DNA of 64,000 nucleotides from Antedon mediterranea (Eukaryota > Echinodermata > Crinoidea > Comatulida > Antedonidae). The position numbers were made by a program, and so were the translations under genes. The DNA is taken from the NCBI RefSeq assembly GCF_964355755.1, contig NC_092679.1:8372001-8436000 (forward strand), written 5' to 3'. Shown one piece after another: positions 34,279 to 46,950 of the stretch (within the stretch, counting starts at the first letter, position 1; every line of letters begins with the position of its first letter). The notes below the pieces were generated by a model that made no database searches, was not told the DNA's origin, and worked only from the letters and a program-made list of their open reading frames with translations.

Positions 34279-35779
34279 TACTTCTTTCTTTCTGTCATTT
34301 TTGGGCGTCGCGTTTCTCTAAAACGTGTAAACAGAACATATCGTAACTTTGTCAACATATCGACATTTACGTGAACTTGTGCACCTCCTATTTTTGAATG
34401 ACGTCAGAGTTGCGCAACGTGACTTGCGTGCGATTTTATGAATTTCAATGATTGATCATAGACTAAAAACCAAACATAATTTTGTTTTGAAACTTTGTGA
34501 AAATTTAAGTCATATCAAGCGCAAACTTTCTATGGATTAAAAATAGCATGCTTCACAAAAAGTTACGCGCGAACGCGCGTTTAAAGTTTTAACGTGCGAA
34601 ATATCAACTTCTAATCAACTTTCTATGCGTTTCATGTCATTTTGAGCATGTCAAAAATTCCCACGCGCGCGAACATTTTTACGCACGCGGTGCACACTTA
34701 GCGTTAAAAACATATTTTTTTCGCGTGATTTATGTTTTTTCAGCCTTTTCTAGTAATGTTACCAAATTTTAAACAATTTCGACTTAAAATTACGTCATAC
34801 GAGCACGTCGAATTAGATAATTTTCACGCGTATTTGGTGAAAAAGTTCAAAAATGCGTCAAAATTATGCCTATTTTTAAACAGTCATAGATTCTAAACTA
34901 CATGGAGAACTTTTTTTTAATTACATATTCTGGAAGTTGATGAGTTGTAGATATCGGATCATGCATTAATATGGCTAACCGGACATTGTGACGTCATCGT
35001 ATGGCCACGCGAATATAAAATATAGGATTTTTGTCTATTTCGTCATAGCTCATCACATTTAATAGAGCGCATCTCCACTTATTCGTTGTCCATTTTCATT
35101 CCGATTTTAATATATTCTAGATCTATCAACTATCTTTTGCATGAATTAAAAATTTTTTAATTTTTTTAACGTCATCATGCCTAAAAATTTAAATTACGTT
35201 GGTCATTAATTTCATCTTTACAGTAAATTTTAATCTGTTATGCCTCGTAAGAATAAAATGTGATAATCACAATTAAAACGTTTTCAGGAAGCTATTGTAT
35301 TGTAGATACAAAATCATGTGTAAATTGTGCCAATCGAATGTTGTGACGTCATCATATGGCCAGTTAAATAAAAAAAGTCGTATTTTCATCTTTTGCATTA
35401 TATTTCATTACATTTACAAGAGCGTGCATCAATATTTCACGTATTCAAATTTCTTCTACACGTTAATACGTTGTTGCTGAGATAATTTCATTCAGAAATT
35501 TCTACTTTTACATTTCATTTTGAAACCGTCAAGATGTTAAAAATTACAATAAAATACGGGTCCCGTAATTTCACCTATTTTACACTGTTTGTGATGATTG
35601 TACTGTGTATACTATATGACACAAAATAACAGAATTCAGAAATAACAACATATCATATTCTTCAGTTCAGGTCATAATGCCTTAATATTTTTCTGTGTGC
35701 AATATTCTAACGTATGACGTGCACGTGGCGTTTGTCGAGCGGATAACTAACTCGTCAAAGTGACGAGTTTCATGTCTAG
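34279..35779 (+). mobile_element. Array unit 7
   Basis: Body closest to unit 3 (shared AAACATAATTTTGTTTTGA and GCGCAAACTT). No left hairpin; ends at CTAG 35776-35779. The higher-order duplication junction lies near its 3' end. Confidence 0.7.
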
Positions 35780-36906
35780 TTCTTCTTTCTTTCCCGGATT
35801 TTTGTGACCAGCATATCTCTATTGCTTGTGAACATAACTTTGTATAACTTGGTAAAAAGATTGACATTGAAGTGTAGATGTGCAGCCAACCTTTTGGACG
35901 ATGTCAGATCCGCGTTGCGTAAGTTACGCGCGATTTTATGAATTTCGCGTATTTAACATAGACTAAAAACCAAAAGTCATTTTGTAATAACACTTGGAGA
36001 AAATTTAAGTCATATCAAGGGCAAACTTTCTATGGATTAAAAATGGAATGTTTCAAAGAAAGTTACGCGCGCACGCGCGTTTAAAATTTCAAAATGCGAA
36101 AAATCAACTTCTAATCAACTTTCTACGCGTTTCATGTCATTTTGAGCATTTCAAAATTTCCCACGCGTGCGCAATTTTTTTACGCGCACGTGCGCACGTA
36201 GCGCAAAAACATCATTTTTTTGCTTGATTTTTGTTTTTCTTGTCTTTTTTAGAAAATTTACCAACTTTCAAACAATTTCGATATAAAATCACGTCATACG
36301 AGCACGTAGAATTAAACAATTTACGCGCATTTTTGATGAAAAAGTTCAAAAATTTGTCAAAATTATGCCTTTTTTTAAACAGTCATAGATTCTAAACTAC
36401 GTGGTGAACTTTTTTATAATTACATATTCTGGTAGTAGATGAGTTGCAGATATCAAATCATGCATCAATATGGCTAACCGGACATTGTGACGGCCACTCG
36501 AATATAAAATATAGGATTTTTGTCTCTTTCCTCGTAGCTCGTCACATTTAATATAGCGCATCTCCACTTATTTGTATTCCATTTCTCCCCATTTTTTTAT
36601 GTTGTCTAGGTCTATCAATTATCTTTCGCACGATTCACCATTTTCAAAATTGTGATGACGTCATCATGTTCAAAAGCGTCAATAACTTTGGTCACTTATT
36701 TTCCCCTATTCTGCACTGTATGTAGTACGTATACAGTATATAGTGTATACCGTATATACTCAGACGTGACGAAAAATAGAGAGCACACTGAAATTGTTTC
36801 AATGACTTAATCGTTTTTCTGCGCGCAATATTCTAACGTATAACGTGCACGTGGCCTTTGCGCTGCGGATAACCTAACTCGTCCGTAGTGACGAGTTCAA
36901 ATCTAG
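35780..36906 (+). mobile_element. Array unit 8 (duplicate of unit 4)
   Basis: Same short subtype and same altered end hairpin as unit 4, at offset 5,933. No differences from unit 4 were noticed. Confidence 0.7.
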
Positions 36907-36920
36907 TTTTCTGTATTATT

Positions 36921-37133
36921 AGTTATCCGCATTCAGCGGATAACTCCTTGTAACTGTCCTGTTACTTTTTGGTTATCCGCAACTTAGTTGCAGGATAACC
37001 CATGTGATTGTAAATATCTTTTTTTTCATCTTCTTTGTTATTAGTTATCCGCATTCAGCGGATAACTCCTTGTAACTGTCCTGTTACTTTTTTTTAGTTA
37101 TCCGCATTCAGCGGATAACTCCTTGTAATCGTC
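36921..37133 (+). repeat. Cluster of four left-terminal hairpins (duplicate)
   Basis: Repeats the cluster 30988-31200 at offset 5,933, with the same order of AGTT, GGTT, AGTT and AGTT starts. The cluster therefore formed before the higher-order duplication. Confidence 0.75.
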
Positions 37134-38678
37134 CTGTTACTTTTTTTTCTTCTTCTTTCTTTCTCCCTCATTTTTGTGTCTCACGTATCTCAAAAACTTG
37201 TAAACATAACATTTCATAACTTTGTCAACATATGTGCATATACGTGAAGTTGTGCACCTCCTATTTTTGAATGACGTCAGAGTTGCGCAACGTGACTTAC
37301 GCGCGATTTTATGATTTTTTATGATTGACCATAGATTAAAAACCAAGCGTAATTTTGTTTTGACACTTTGTGAAAATTTAAGTCTTATCAAGTGCAAATA
37401 TTCTATGGATTAAAAATGGCATTTTTTACAAGAAGTTACGCGCGCACGCGCATTTAAAATTTCAAAATGCGCAAAATTAATTTCTAATCAACTTTCTACG
37501 CTGATCATGACATTTTGAGCATGTCAAAAATTCCCACGCGCGCGAAAAAATTTACGCGTAAGGGGCGCACGGAGTATGAAAACCATGTTTTTTTTCTTGA
37601 ATTTTGAGTGTCCAGCCTTTCGTAGTCATTTTAAACAAGATTGACATCATTTCAAGTTAAAATGACGTCATACGTACACGTTGATTTAGACCATTTGCAT
37701 GCGTTTTAGTTGCAAAAGTGAAAAAATATTGTCAAAATTATGCCTATTTTGAATCTATTATAGCTCGTCAGGATCAAAGGTGACCCCAATTTGTTTTAAC
37801 TTATTATGCAAGAAGATAAATTGTAGATATAAATTCATGCAGAATTTTTACCTCTCGGAAGTTATGACGTCATCGTATGGCCACACGAATGTAAAATATA
37901 GGATTTTTGTCTCTTTCGTTATTGCTCATCACTTTCAATAGAGCGCATCTCGGTTATCCGTATTCCATTTCCTCCGATATTTAATATTATCTAGGTCAAT
38001 CAATTATCTTTCCATGAGTAAAAAATATTTTAATTTTTATGACGTCATTATGTCTAAAAATGTAAAGCATATTATCACGTATTTTCATCTTTACAGTAAG
38101 TTTCAATCTGTTATAGCTCGTCAGAATAATAAGTGATAATCATGATTAAAACGTTTTCTGGAAGCTATTGGACTGTATATACGAATTCATATAAACAGTT
38201 TGCCAATCAGGTGTTGTGCCGTCATCATATGGCCAGTTGAATAAAAAAAGACGTATTTTCATATTTTGCGTAATAGTTCATCACATTTAAAAGGGTGCGC
38301 ATCTATATTTTATGTATTCAATTTTCTTCTACACCTTAATATGTTGTTCCTGAGATTATTTCCTTCTGAAATTGTTATCTAAGTGTTTCGTTTTGATACC
38401 GTCGTCATGTTAAAAATTGGAATAAATGGCGGGTCCCGTAATTTCACCTATTCTACACTGTATGTAATATGTATACAGATTATACTGTTTGCATGTACCG
38501 TATATACTATATGACACAAAATTGACAGAATTCAGCACTAACAGCATATCATATTCTTCAGTTCTTGTCATAATTCCATAATCTTTATCTGTGTGCAATA
38601 TTCCAACTTATGACGTGCACGTGGCGTTTGTCGTGGTGCGGATAACTAACTCGTCAATGTGACGAGTTTCATGTCTAG
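37096..38678 (+). mobile_element. Array unit 9 (duplicate of unit 5)
   Basis: Offset 5,933 from unit 5, with the left hairpin intact and the same AAT loop variant of the right hairpin. Ends at CTAG 38675-38678. Confidence 0.7.
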
Positions 38679-40211
38679 TTTTCTTCTTTCTTTCTCCTCT
38701 ATTTTTGTGTCTCGCGTATCTCAAAAACGTGTAAACATAACATGTTATAACTTTGTCAGCATGAGGGCATTCAGGTGAAGTTGTGCACCTCCTATTTTTG
38801 AATGACGTCAGAGTTGCGCAACATGACTTACGCGCGTTTTTACGAATTTCGCATTTTTAACATAGATTGAAAACCATATAGCAATTTAAATTGAAACTTA
38901 ACGAAAGTTTAATTGATATCTTGCGCTAACAGAATGTGAAAAAAAAATGGCATGTTTCACAGGAAGTTACGCGCGCACGCGCGTTTTAAATTTCAAAATG
39001 CGAAAAATCAATTTCTAATCAACTTTCTACGCGTTTCATGTCATTTTGAGCATGTAAAAAATTCCCACGTACGCGCATTTTTTTACGCGTGCGGTGCGCA
39101 CGTAGCGTTGAAAACCATTTTTTTCACGTGATTTATGTTTTTCCAGCCTTTTCTAGTAATTTTACCAACTTTTGAACAATTTCGACTTAAAATTACGTCA
39201 TACGGGCACGTCGAATTGGATAATTTACGTGCATTTTTGATGAAAAAGTTCAAAAAGTCGTCAAAATTTGTCAAAATTATGCCCTTTTTTAAACAGTTAT
39301 AGTTCCTAAACTAAACGGTGAAAGTTATTTTTATTGCATATTCTGAAAGTTGATGAGTTGTAGATTTTGAATCATGCATTAATATGGCTAACCGGACATT
39401 GTGACGTCACCGTATGCCCACGCAAATATAAAATATAGGATTTTTGTATCTTTCATCATAGCGCATGACATTTAATAGAGCGCATCTCCAATTATCTGTT
39501 TTCCATTTTTGCCCCGATTTTTATATTATCTAGGTCAATCAACTATCTTTCGTATGAGTTAAAAATATTTTAATATTTATGACGTCATCATGTCTAAAAA
39601 TGTAAATAACGTGGGTCACTTATTTTTGTCCTTACAGTAAATTTCAATCTGTTATAGCTCGTCAGAATAAAACGTGATAATCATGATTAAAACGTTTTCT
39701 GGAAGCTATTGGATTGTAGATACGAATTTATGTAAACATTTTCCCAATCAGATCTTGTGACGTCATCATATGGCCAGTTGAATAAAAAAAGTCGTATTTT
39801 CATATTTTTCGTCATAGTTCATTATATTTAAAAGAGCGCGCATCAATATTAAACGTATTCAAATTTCTTCTACACGTTAATATGTTGTTGCTGAGATAAT
39901 TTCCTTCCGAAATTGCTATCTTAGTGTTTCATCTTGATACCGTCGCCATGTTACAAATTTGAATAAATGGCGGGTCCCGTAATTTCACCTCTTCTACACT
40001 GTATGTAACATGTATACAGATTATACTGTTTTCATGTATATACTATATGACACAAAATTGACAGAATTCAGCACTAACAACATATCATATTCTTCAGATC
40101 AGGTCATAATGCCATAATTTTCTTCTGTGTGCAATATTCTAACGTATGACGTGCACGTGGCGTTTGTCGTGCGGATAACTAACTCGTCAAAGTGACGAGT
40201 TACATGTCTAG
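38679..40211 (+). mobile_element. Array unit 10 (duplicate of unit 6)
   Basis: Offset 5,933 from unit 6, including the unusual TACTTCTTTC start of the following unit. Confidence 0.7.
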
Positions 40212-41712
40212 TACTTCTTTCTTTCTGTCATTTTTGGGCGTCGCGTTTCTCTAAAACGTGTAAACAGAACATATCGTAACTTTGTCAACATATCGACATT
40301 TACGTGAACTTGTGCACCTCCTATTTTTGAATGACGTCAGAGTTGCGCAACGTGACTTACGTGCGATTTTATGAATTTCAATGATTGATCATAGACTAAA
40401 AACCAAACATAATTTTGTTTTGAAACTTTGTGAAAATTTAAGTCATATCAAGCGCAAACTTTCTATGGATTAAAAATAGCATGCTTCACAAAAAGTTACG
40501 CGCGAACGCGCGTTTAAAGTTTTAACGTGCGAAATATCAACTTCTAATCAACTTTCTATGCGTTTCATGTCATTTTGAGCATGTCAAAAATTCCCACGCG
40601 CGCGAACATTTTTACGCACGCGGTGCACACTTAGCGTTAAAAACATATTTTTTTCGCGTGATTTATGTTTTTTCAGCCTTTTCTAGTAATGTTACCAAAT
40701 TTTAAACAATTTCGACTTAAAATTACGTCATACGAGCACGTCGAATTAGATAATTTTCACGCGTATTTGGTGAAAAAGTTCAAAAATGCGTCAAAATTAT
40801 GCCTATTTTTAAACAGTCATAGATTCTAAACTACATGGAGAACTTTTTTTTAATTACATATTCTGGAAGTTGATGAGTTGTAGATATCGGATCATGCATT
40901 AATATGGCTAACCGGACATTGTGACGTCATCGTATGGCCACGCGAATATAAAATATAGGATTTTTGTCTATTTCGTCATAGCTCATCACATTTAATAGAG
41001 CGCATCTCCACTTATTCGTTGTCCATTTTCATTCCGATTTTAATATATTCTAGATCTATCAACTATCTTTTGCATGAATTAAAAATTTTTTAATTTTTTT
41101 AACGTCATCATGCCTAAAAATTTAAATTACGTTGGTCATTAATTTCATCTTTACAGTAAATTTTAATCTGTTATGCCTCGTAAGAATAAAATGTGATAAT
41201 CACAATTAAAACGTTTTCAGGAAGCTATTGTATTGTAGATACAAAATCATGTGTAAATTGTGCCAATCGAATGTTGTGACGTCATCATATGGCCAGTTAA
41301 ATAAAAAAAGTCGTATTTTCATCTTTTGCATTATATTTCATTACATTTACAAGAGCGTGCATCAATATTTCACGTATTCAAATTTCTTCTACACGTTAAT
41401 ACGTTGTTGCTGAGATAATTTCATTCAGAAATTTCTACTTTTACATTTCATTTTGAAACCGTCAAGATGTTAAAAATTACAATAAAATACGGGTCCCGTA
41501 ATTTCACCTATTTTACACTGTTTGTGATGATTGTACTGTGTATACTATATGACACAAAATAACAGAATTCAGAAATAACAACATATCATATTCTTCAGTT
41601 CAGGTCATAATACCTTAATATTTTTCTGTGTGCAATATTCTAACGTATGACGTGCACGTGGCGTTTGTCGAGCGGATAACTAACTCGTCAAAGTGACGAG
41701 TTTCATGTCTAG
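40212..41712 (+). mobile_element. Array unit 11 (duplicate of unit 7)
   Basis: Offset 5,933 from unit 7; both substitutions I noticed between the two blocks lie in this unit. Ends at CTAG 41709-41712. Confidence 0.7.
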
Positions 41713-43243
41713 TTCTTCTTTCTTTCCCGGATTTTTGTGTGTCGCATATCCCCTATTGCTTGTGAACGTAACTTTGTATAACTTTGTCAAAAGATTGACC
41801 TGTAGCTGTAGATGTGCAAGAAACTTCGTTATATGACGTTAGAGCCGCGCAGCGTAAGTTACGCGCGATTTTATGAATTTCTATGATTGATCATAGATTA
41901 TAAACCAAAAGTCATTTTTTATTGACACTTGGTGAAAATTTAAGTCATATCAAGGGCGAAATTTCTATGGATTAAAAATGGCATGTTTCACAAGAAGTTA
42001 CGCACGCACGCGCATTTAAAATTTCAAAATGCGCAAAATTAATTTCTAATCAACTTTCTACGCTGATCATGACATTTTGAGCATGTCAAAAATTCCCACA
42101 CGCGCGGAAAAAATTACGCGTAAGGTGCGCACGGAGCATGAAAATCATGTTTTTCTCTTGAATTATAATTTTACAGTCTTTCCTAGTCATTTTAAAAAAG
42201 ATTGACATCATTTCAAATTAAAATGACGTCATACGAACACGTTGATTTAGACCATTTGCGCGCATTTTAGTTGCAAAAGTGACAAAATATTGTCAAAATT
42301 ATGCCTATTTTTAATCTATTATAGCTCTTCAGGATCAAAGGTGACCCCCAATTTTTTTTACTTATTATGTAAGAAGATAAATTGTAGATATGAATTCATG
42401 CAGAATTTTTACCTCTTGGATGTTATGACGTCATCGTATGGCCACACGAATGTAAAATATAGGATTTTTGTCTCTTTCGTTATTGCTCATCACATTCAAC
42501 AGAGCGCATCTCGCTTATACGTATTCAATTTCCTCCGAGATTTTATTATTGTCTCTGTCAATAAACTATCTTTCGCATGAGTTAAAAATATTTAAATTTT
42601 TATGACGTCATCATGTCTAAAAATGTAAATAACGTGGATCACTTCTTTTCATCTTTACAGTAAACTTCAATCTGTTATAACTCGTCAGAATAAAAAGTGA
42701 CGCGCATGATTAAAACTTATTATAGAATTTGTTGAATTGTAGATATGAATTCATATACAAATGTTGTCTATCTCATGTCATGATGTTATCATATGGCCAG
42801 TTGAATTCAAAAAGTCATATTTTCATTTCTTGCGTAAAAGTTCATTGCGTTTAAACTAAAGCGCATGTCACTTTTACGTGCCCAAAATTCTTCAAATTTG
42901 TATTAATGTAATTATTTAGATAATTAGCTTCTAAAATAGTTATGTTTATATCCAATTTGATGACGTCATCGTGTTAATAATTTGATTTAAAAGATGGGTC
43001 TCGTAATTTCGTCTATGCTACACTGTATATAACATATACACTGTATATAACATATACAGTGTATTCTGTAAATACTGTAATATGTTGTATGCTACAAAAT
43101 AGGACAATTCAGCACTGTAAACGTATTTAAATCATGTAATAGGAAGGCATAATAATTGTCGGCGTTCATATATTATAAACGTATGTGCATGTTGCGTTTG
43201 CGCGGATAACCCGAACTCGTCAAAGTGACGAGTTCAAATCTAG
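41713..43243 (+). mobile_element. Array unit 12
   Basis: Unit-2 subtype (ends GCGGATAACCCGAACTCGTC, hairpin, CTAG). Its first part has a diverged TGTGCAAGAAACTTCG block, so it looks like a recombinant between subtypes. Contains a short local duplication of a CACTGTATATAACATA motif near 43021-43060. Confidence 0.7.
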
Positions 43244-44783
43244 TTTTTTTTTTCTTTCTTTCTCCTCTATTTTTGTGTCTCGCGTATCTCAAAAACGTGT
43301 AAACATAACATGTTATAAATTTGTCAGCATGAGGGCATTCACGTGAAGTTGTGCACCTCCTATTTTTGAATGACGTCAGAGTTGCGCAACATGACTTACG
43401 CGCGTTTTTACGAATTTCGCCTATTTAACATAGATTGAAAACCATATAGCAATTTAAATTGAAACTTAACAAAAGTTTAATTGATATCTTGCGCTAACTG
43501 AATGTGAACAAAAAATGGCATGTTTCACACGAAGTTACGCGCGCATGCGCGTTTTAAATTTCAAAATGCGAAAAATTTATTTCTAATCAACTTTCTACGC
43601 GTTTCATGTCATTTTGAGCATGTAAAAAATTCCCACGTGCGCGCATTTTTTTACGCGCGTGGTGCGCCCGTAGCGTTGAAAACAATTTTTTCCGCGTGAT
43701 TTAAGTTTTTCCAGCCTTTTCTAGTAATTTTACCAACTTTTGAACAATTTCGACTTAAAATTACGTCATACGGGCACGTCGAATTGGATAATTTACGTGC
43801 ATTTTTTATGAAAAAGTTTAAAAAATCGTCAAAATTTGTCAAAATTATGCCCTTTTTTAAACAGTCGTAGTTCCTAAACTAAACGGTGAAAGTTATTTTT
43901 ATTGCATATTCTGAAAGTTGATGAGTTGTAGATTTTGGATCATGCATTAATATGGCTAACCGGACATAGTGACGTCATCGTATGGCCACGCGAATATAAA
44001 ATATAGGATTTTTGTATCTTTCATCATAGTGCATGACATTTAATAGAGCGCATCTCCAATTATCTGTTTTCCATTTTTACCCCGATTTTTATATTATCTA
44101 GGTCAATCAACTATCTTTCGGATGAGTTAAAAATAATTTAATTTTTATGACGTCATCATGTCTAAAAATGTAAATAACGTGGGTCACTTATTTTCGTCTT
44201 TACAGTAAATTTCAATCTGTTATAGCTCGTCAGAATAAAACGTGATAATCATGATTAAAACGTTTTCTGGAAGCTATTGGATTGTAGATACAAATTCATG
44301 TAAACATTTTGCCAATCGGATGTTGTGACGTCATCATATGGCCAGTTGAATAAAAAAAGTCATATTTTCATATTTTGCGTAATTGTTCATCACATTTAAA
44401 AGGGCGCGCATCTATATTTTACGTATTCAAATTTCTTCTACACGTTAATATGTGGTTGCTGAGATAATTTCCTTCTGAAATTGCTATCTTAGTGTTTCAT
44501 TTTGATACCGTCGCTATGTTAAAAATAGGAATAAACGGGGGGTCCCGTATTTTCACCTATTCTACACTGTATGTAACATGTATACAGATTATACCGTTTG
44601 CACTGTATATACTATATGACACAAAATTGACAGAATTCAGCACTAACATCATATGATATTCTTCAGTTCAGGTCATAATGCCATAATATTTTTCCGTGTG
44701 CAAAATTCCAATGTATGACGTGCGCGTGGCGTTTGTCGTGGTGCGGATAACTAACTCGTCAAAGTGATGAGTTTCATGTCTAG
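43244..44783 (+). mobile_element. Array unit 13
   Basis: Unit-6 subtype. The right hairpin has a G-to-A change (GTGATGAGTTTC), so the stem is weakened. Ends at CTAG 44780-44783. Confidence 0.7.
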
Positions 44784-46312
44784 TTCTTCTTTCCTTCCTT
44801 CCTTTTTGTGAGTCGCGTTTCTCTAAAATGTGTAAACATAACATTTCATAACTTTGACAACATATGGGCATTTACGTGAAGTTGTGCACCTCCTATTTTT
44901 GAATGACGTCATAGTTGCGCAACGTGACTTACGCGCAATTTTATGAATTTCAATGATTGATCATAGATTAAAAACCAAAAGTCATTTAGTATTGACACTT
45001 TGACAAAATTTAAGTCATATCAGGGGCAAACTTTCTACGGATTAAAAATGGCATGTTTCACAAGAAGTTACGCGCGCACGCGCATTTAAAATTTCAAAAT
45101 GCGCAAAATTAATTTCTAATCAACTTTTTACGCGTTTCATGTCATTTTGAGCATGTCAAAAATTCCCACTGGCGCGCAATTTTTTACGCACGCGGTGCGC
45201 ACGTAGCGATAAAAACATATTTTTTTCTCTTGAATTATATTTTTCAAGCCTTTCCTAGTAATTTTGAAAACAATTTAGACCTTTTCCAGTTTAAATAACG
45301 CCATACGAACACGTTGAATTAGACAATTTGTGCGCGTTTTTTATGAAAAAGCTTAAAAAATCATCAAAATAATGTCTTTTTTTAAACAGTCATAGTTTCT
45401 AAAGTAAACCGTGAACCGTTTATTTTTATTACAAAATCTAGAAGTTGATGAGTTGCAGATATCGGATCATGCATCGATAAGGCTAAAAAAACATTGTGAC
45501 GTAATCGTATGGCCACACGAATGTAAAATATAGGATTTTTGTCTGTTTCGTTATTGCTCATCACATTCAATGGAGCGCATCACGCTTATCTGTATTCCTT
45601 TTTCTCCTATATTTATATATTGTCTAGGTCAATCAACTTTCTTTAGCATGAGATAAAAATATTTAAATTTTTATAACGTCATCATTCCTAAAAATTTTAA
45701 TTACTTGGGTCATTAATTTCATCTTTACAGTAAATTTTAATCTGTAATAGCTCGTAAGAATAAAATGTGATAATCACGATTAAAACGTTTTCTGGAAGCT
45801 ATAGGATTGTAGATACAATTCATGTAAACATTTTGCCAATCGGATGTTGTGACGTCATCATATTGCCAGTTGAATAAAAAAAGTCGTATTTTCATATTTT
45901 GCGTAATAGTTCATCACATTTAAATGTGCGCGCACCAACATTTTACGTATTCAAATTTCTTCTACACGTTAATATGTTGTTGCTAAGATAATTTTCTTCA
46001 GAAATTGCTATCGTTGTGTTGTTTTTTTTATGATGTCATCATGTTAAATATTTGAATTAAAGGCAGGTCCTATAATTCAGTTAATATGTCATATAATATA
46101 CAGTAGTACAATGTACACCAGCATAGTCTCTGATGTGAGCAAATTGTTGTTTGCCGCCCTCTGTATCATGTAGAATTAATGTCTCCTTTTATACACAGTG
46201 TACTGTATAATTATAATACAAGGCGAAAATACAGGACCACCTCTTATTATAGTGCACGTGGCATCTGTCGTGCGGATAACTAACTCGTCAAAGTGACGAG
46301 TTTCATGTCTAG
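44784..46312 (+). mobile_element. Array unit 14, right edge of the array
   Basis: Ends with an intact right terminus: GCGGATAAC, AACTCGTCA/TGACGAGTT hairpin, CTAG 46309-46312, then TT. About 46040-46250 is unlike other units (CCGCCCTCTGTATCATG, TATAATTATAATACAAGG). It is either a diverged subterminal region or a small insertion. Confidence 0.7.
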
Positions 46313-46950
46313 TTCTCTTTTTACTTCTGCCGGAAGTTGCAACTCACTGATTTTTCTTGTTATTATGGTGAAGCGGCTGTTAATCTAATCTCATCTCAGA
46401 AGAATTCAATATTTTTTGTTGCATAATGTCAACTGTACATTATTGTTTTTCTCTTTTTATCATATTAACCATTATGATTACATTTAAGACAAGGTATGAC
46501 CTGGTTTAATGTTTTTAAAGTAATGTATAATAAAAATATATGCATTTTTTACAAAACATCAACAATTGCAGCATATTGTCTTTAATTATTGTAATTATTT
46601 TACTTACATGGCCAAAACCATAGATATACTTTATTTAAAAGCGGGAAAAGGATTTTCACACACCAAATTTCACAAAAATTTGAATGAATTGTCAATTTAT
46701 AAGAGACCTTAATTTATATTTTAAGACAATTTGTGTACATAATTAGTGGCTGCGAGTTCTCAAAAGTTATGGTACCTTAACAAAGTTTGTTGGCCCAAAA
46801 AACTGTTTTGGCAAAATATCAAGCTGGAACTAATTACCTGACATATCCGACTCACTTCATTAAATGTGGATTACAACCGTTGTACATAGTTATATTTTAT
46901 TTCATTCCATGTAATGATGAAATTTCAATAATGCTTAATATTTTGTTTAG
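46313..46950 (+). other. Intron between array and exon 7 (copy A of duplicated locus)
   Basis: 46313-46601 matches 47392-47680 of the array-free copy. 46602-46950 has no counterpart in that copy because of the 425-bp deletion there. The end supplies the acceptor TTTTGTTTAG for exon 7. The long open frame that starts at 46787 runs through intron, exon and intron and is not one protein. Confidence 0.7.

Larger units (their letters stand above)
29681..35613 (+). repeat. Higher-order block, copy 1 (period 5,933 bp)
   Basis: Sequence from 29681 to about 35806 repeats at an exact offset of 5,933 bases, giving a near-perfect tandem pair with 35614-41546 (identity runs on to about 41739). I noticed only two substitutions (34426 G versus 40359 A, 35679 G versus 41612 A). 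The block spans four units and one cluster of orphan left ends. Such identity inside an array of otherwise diverged units means a very recent unequal exchange, or an assembly duplication. Confidence 0.9.
35614..41546 (+). repeat. Higher-order block, copy 2 (period 5,933 bp)
   Basis: Second copy of 29681-35613. The unit order, the four orphan left ends (now 36921-37133) and the subtype order are all repeated. After about 41739 the sequence departs from copy 1 (TTTTGTGTGTCGC versus TTTTGTGACCAGC), which marks the right limit of the exchange. Confidence 0.9.
25223..46312 (+). repeat. 21.1-kb array of 14 HINE/Helentron-like units
   Basis: The whole 21,090-bp block consists of head-to-tail units of 1.1-1.6 kb. 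The left border starts AGTTATCCGC, the first arm of a hairpin closed by GCGGATAAC. Each unit ends with GCGGATAAC, a hairpin with stems AACTCGTCA and TGACGAGTT, then 6 bases and CTAG followed by TT. A subterminal inverted repeat, a 3' hairpin near CTAG, T-T insertion and no coding capacity together fit non-autonomous Helentron-like rolling-circle elements (HINEs). The family name is inference. Each unit carries several TGACGTCA octamers. Open frames inside are periodic by-products of the repeat and are not genes. Confidence 0.8.

Noticed and set aside
29749-41413. Repeated open frames of 61-86 residues inside the array
   Set aside because: They recur only because the DNA recurs, they differ in frame and length between units, and they have no family features. 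The conserved parts of the units are hairpins and TGACGTCA sites, not codons.
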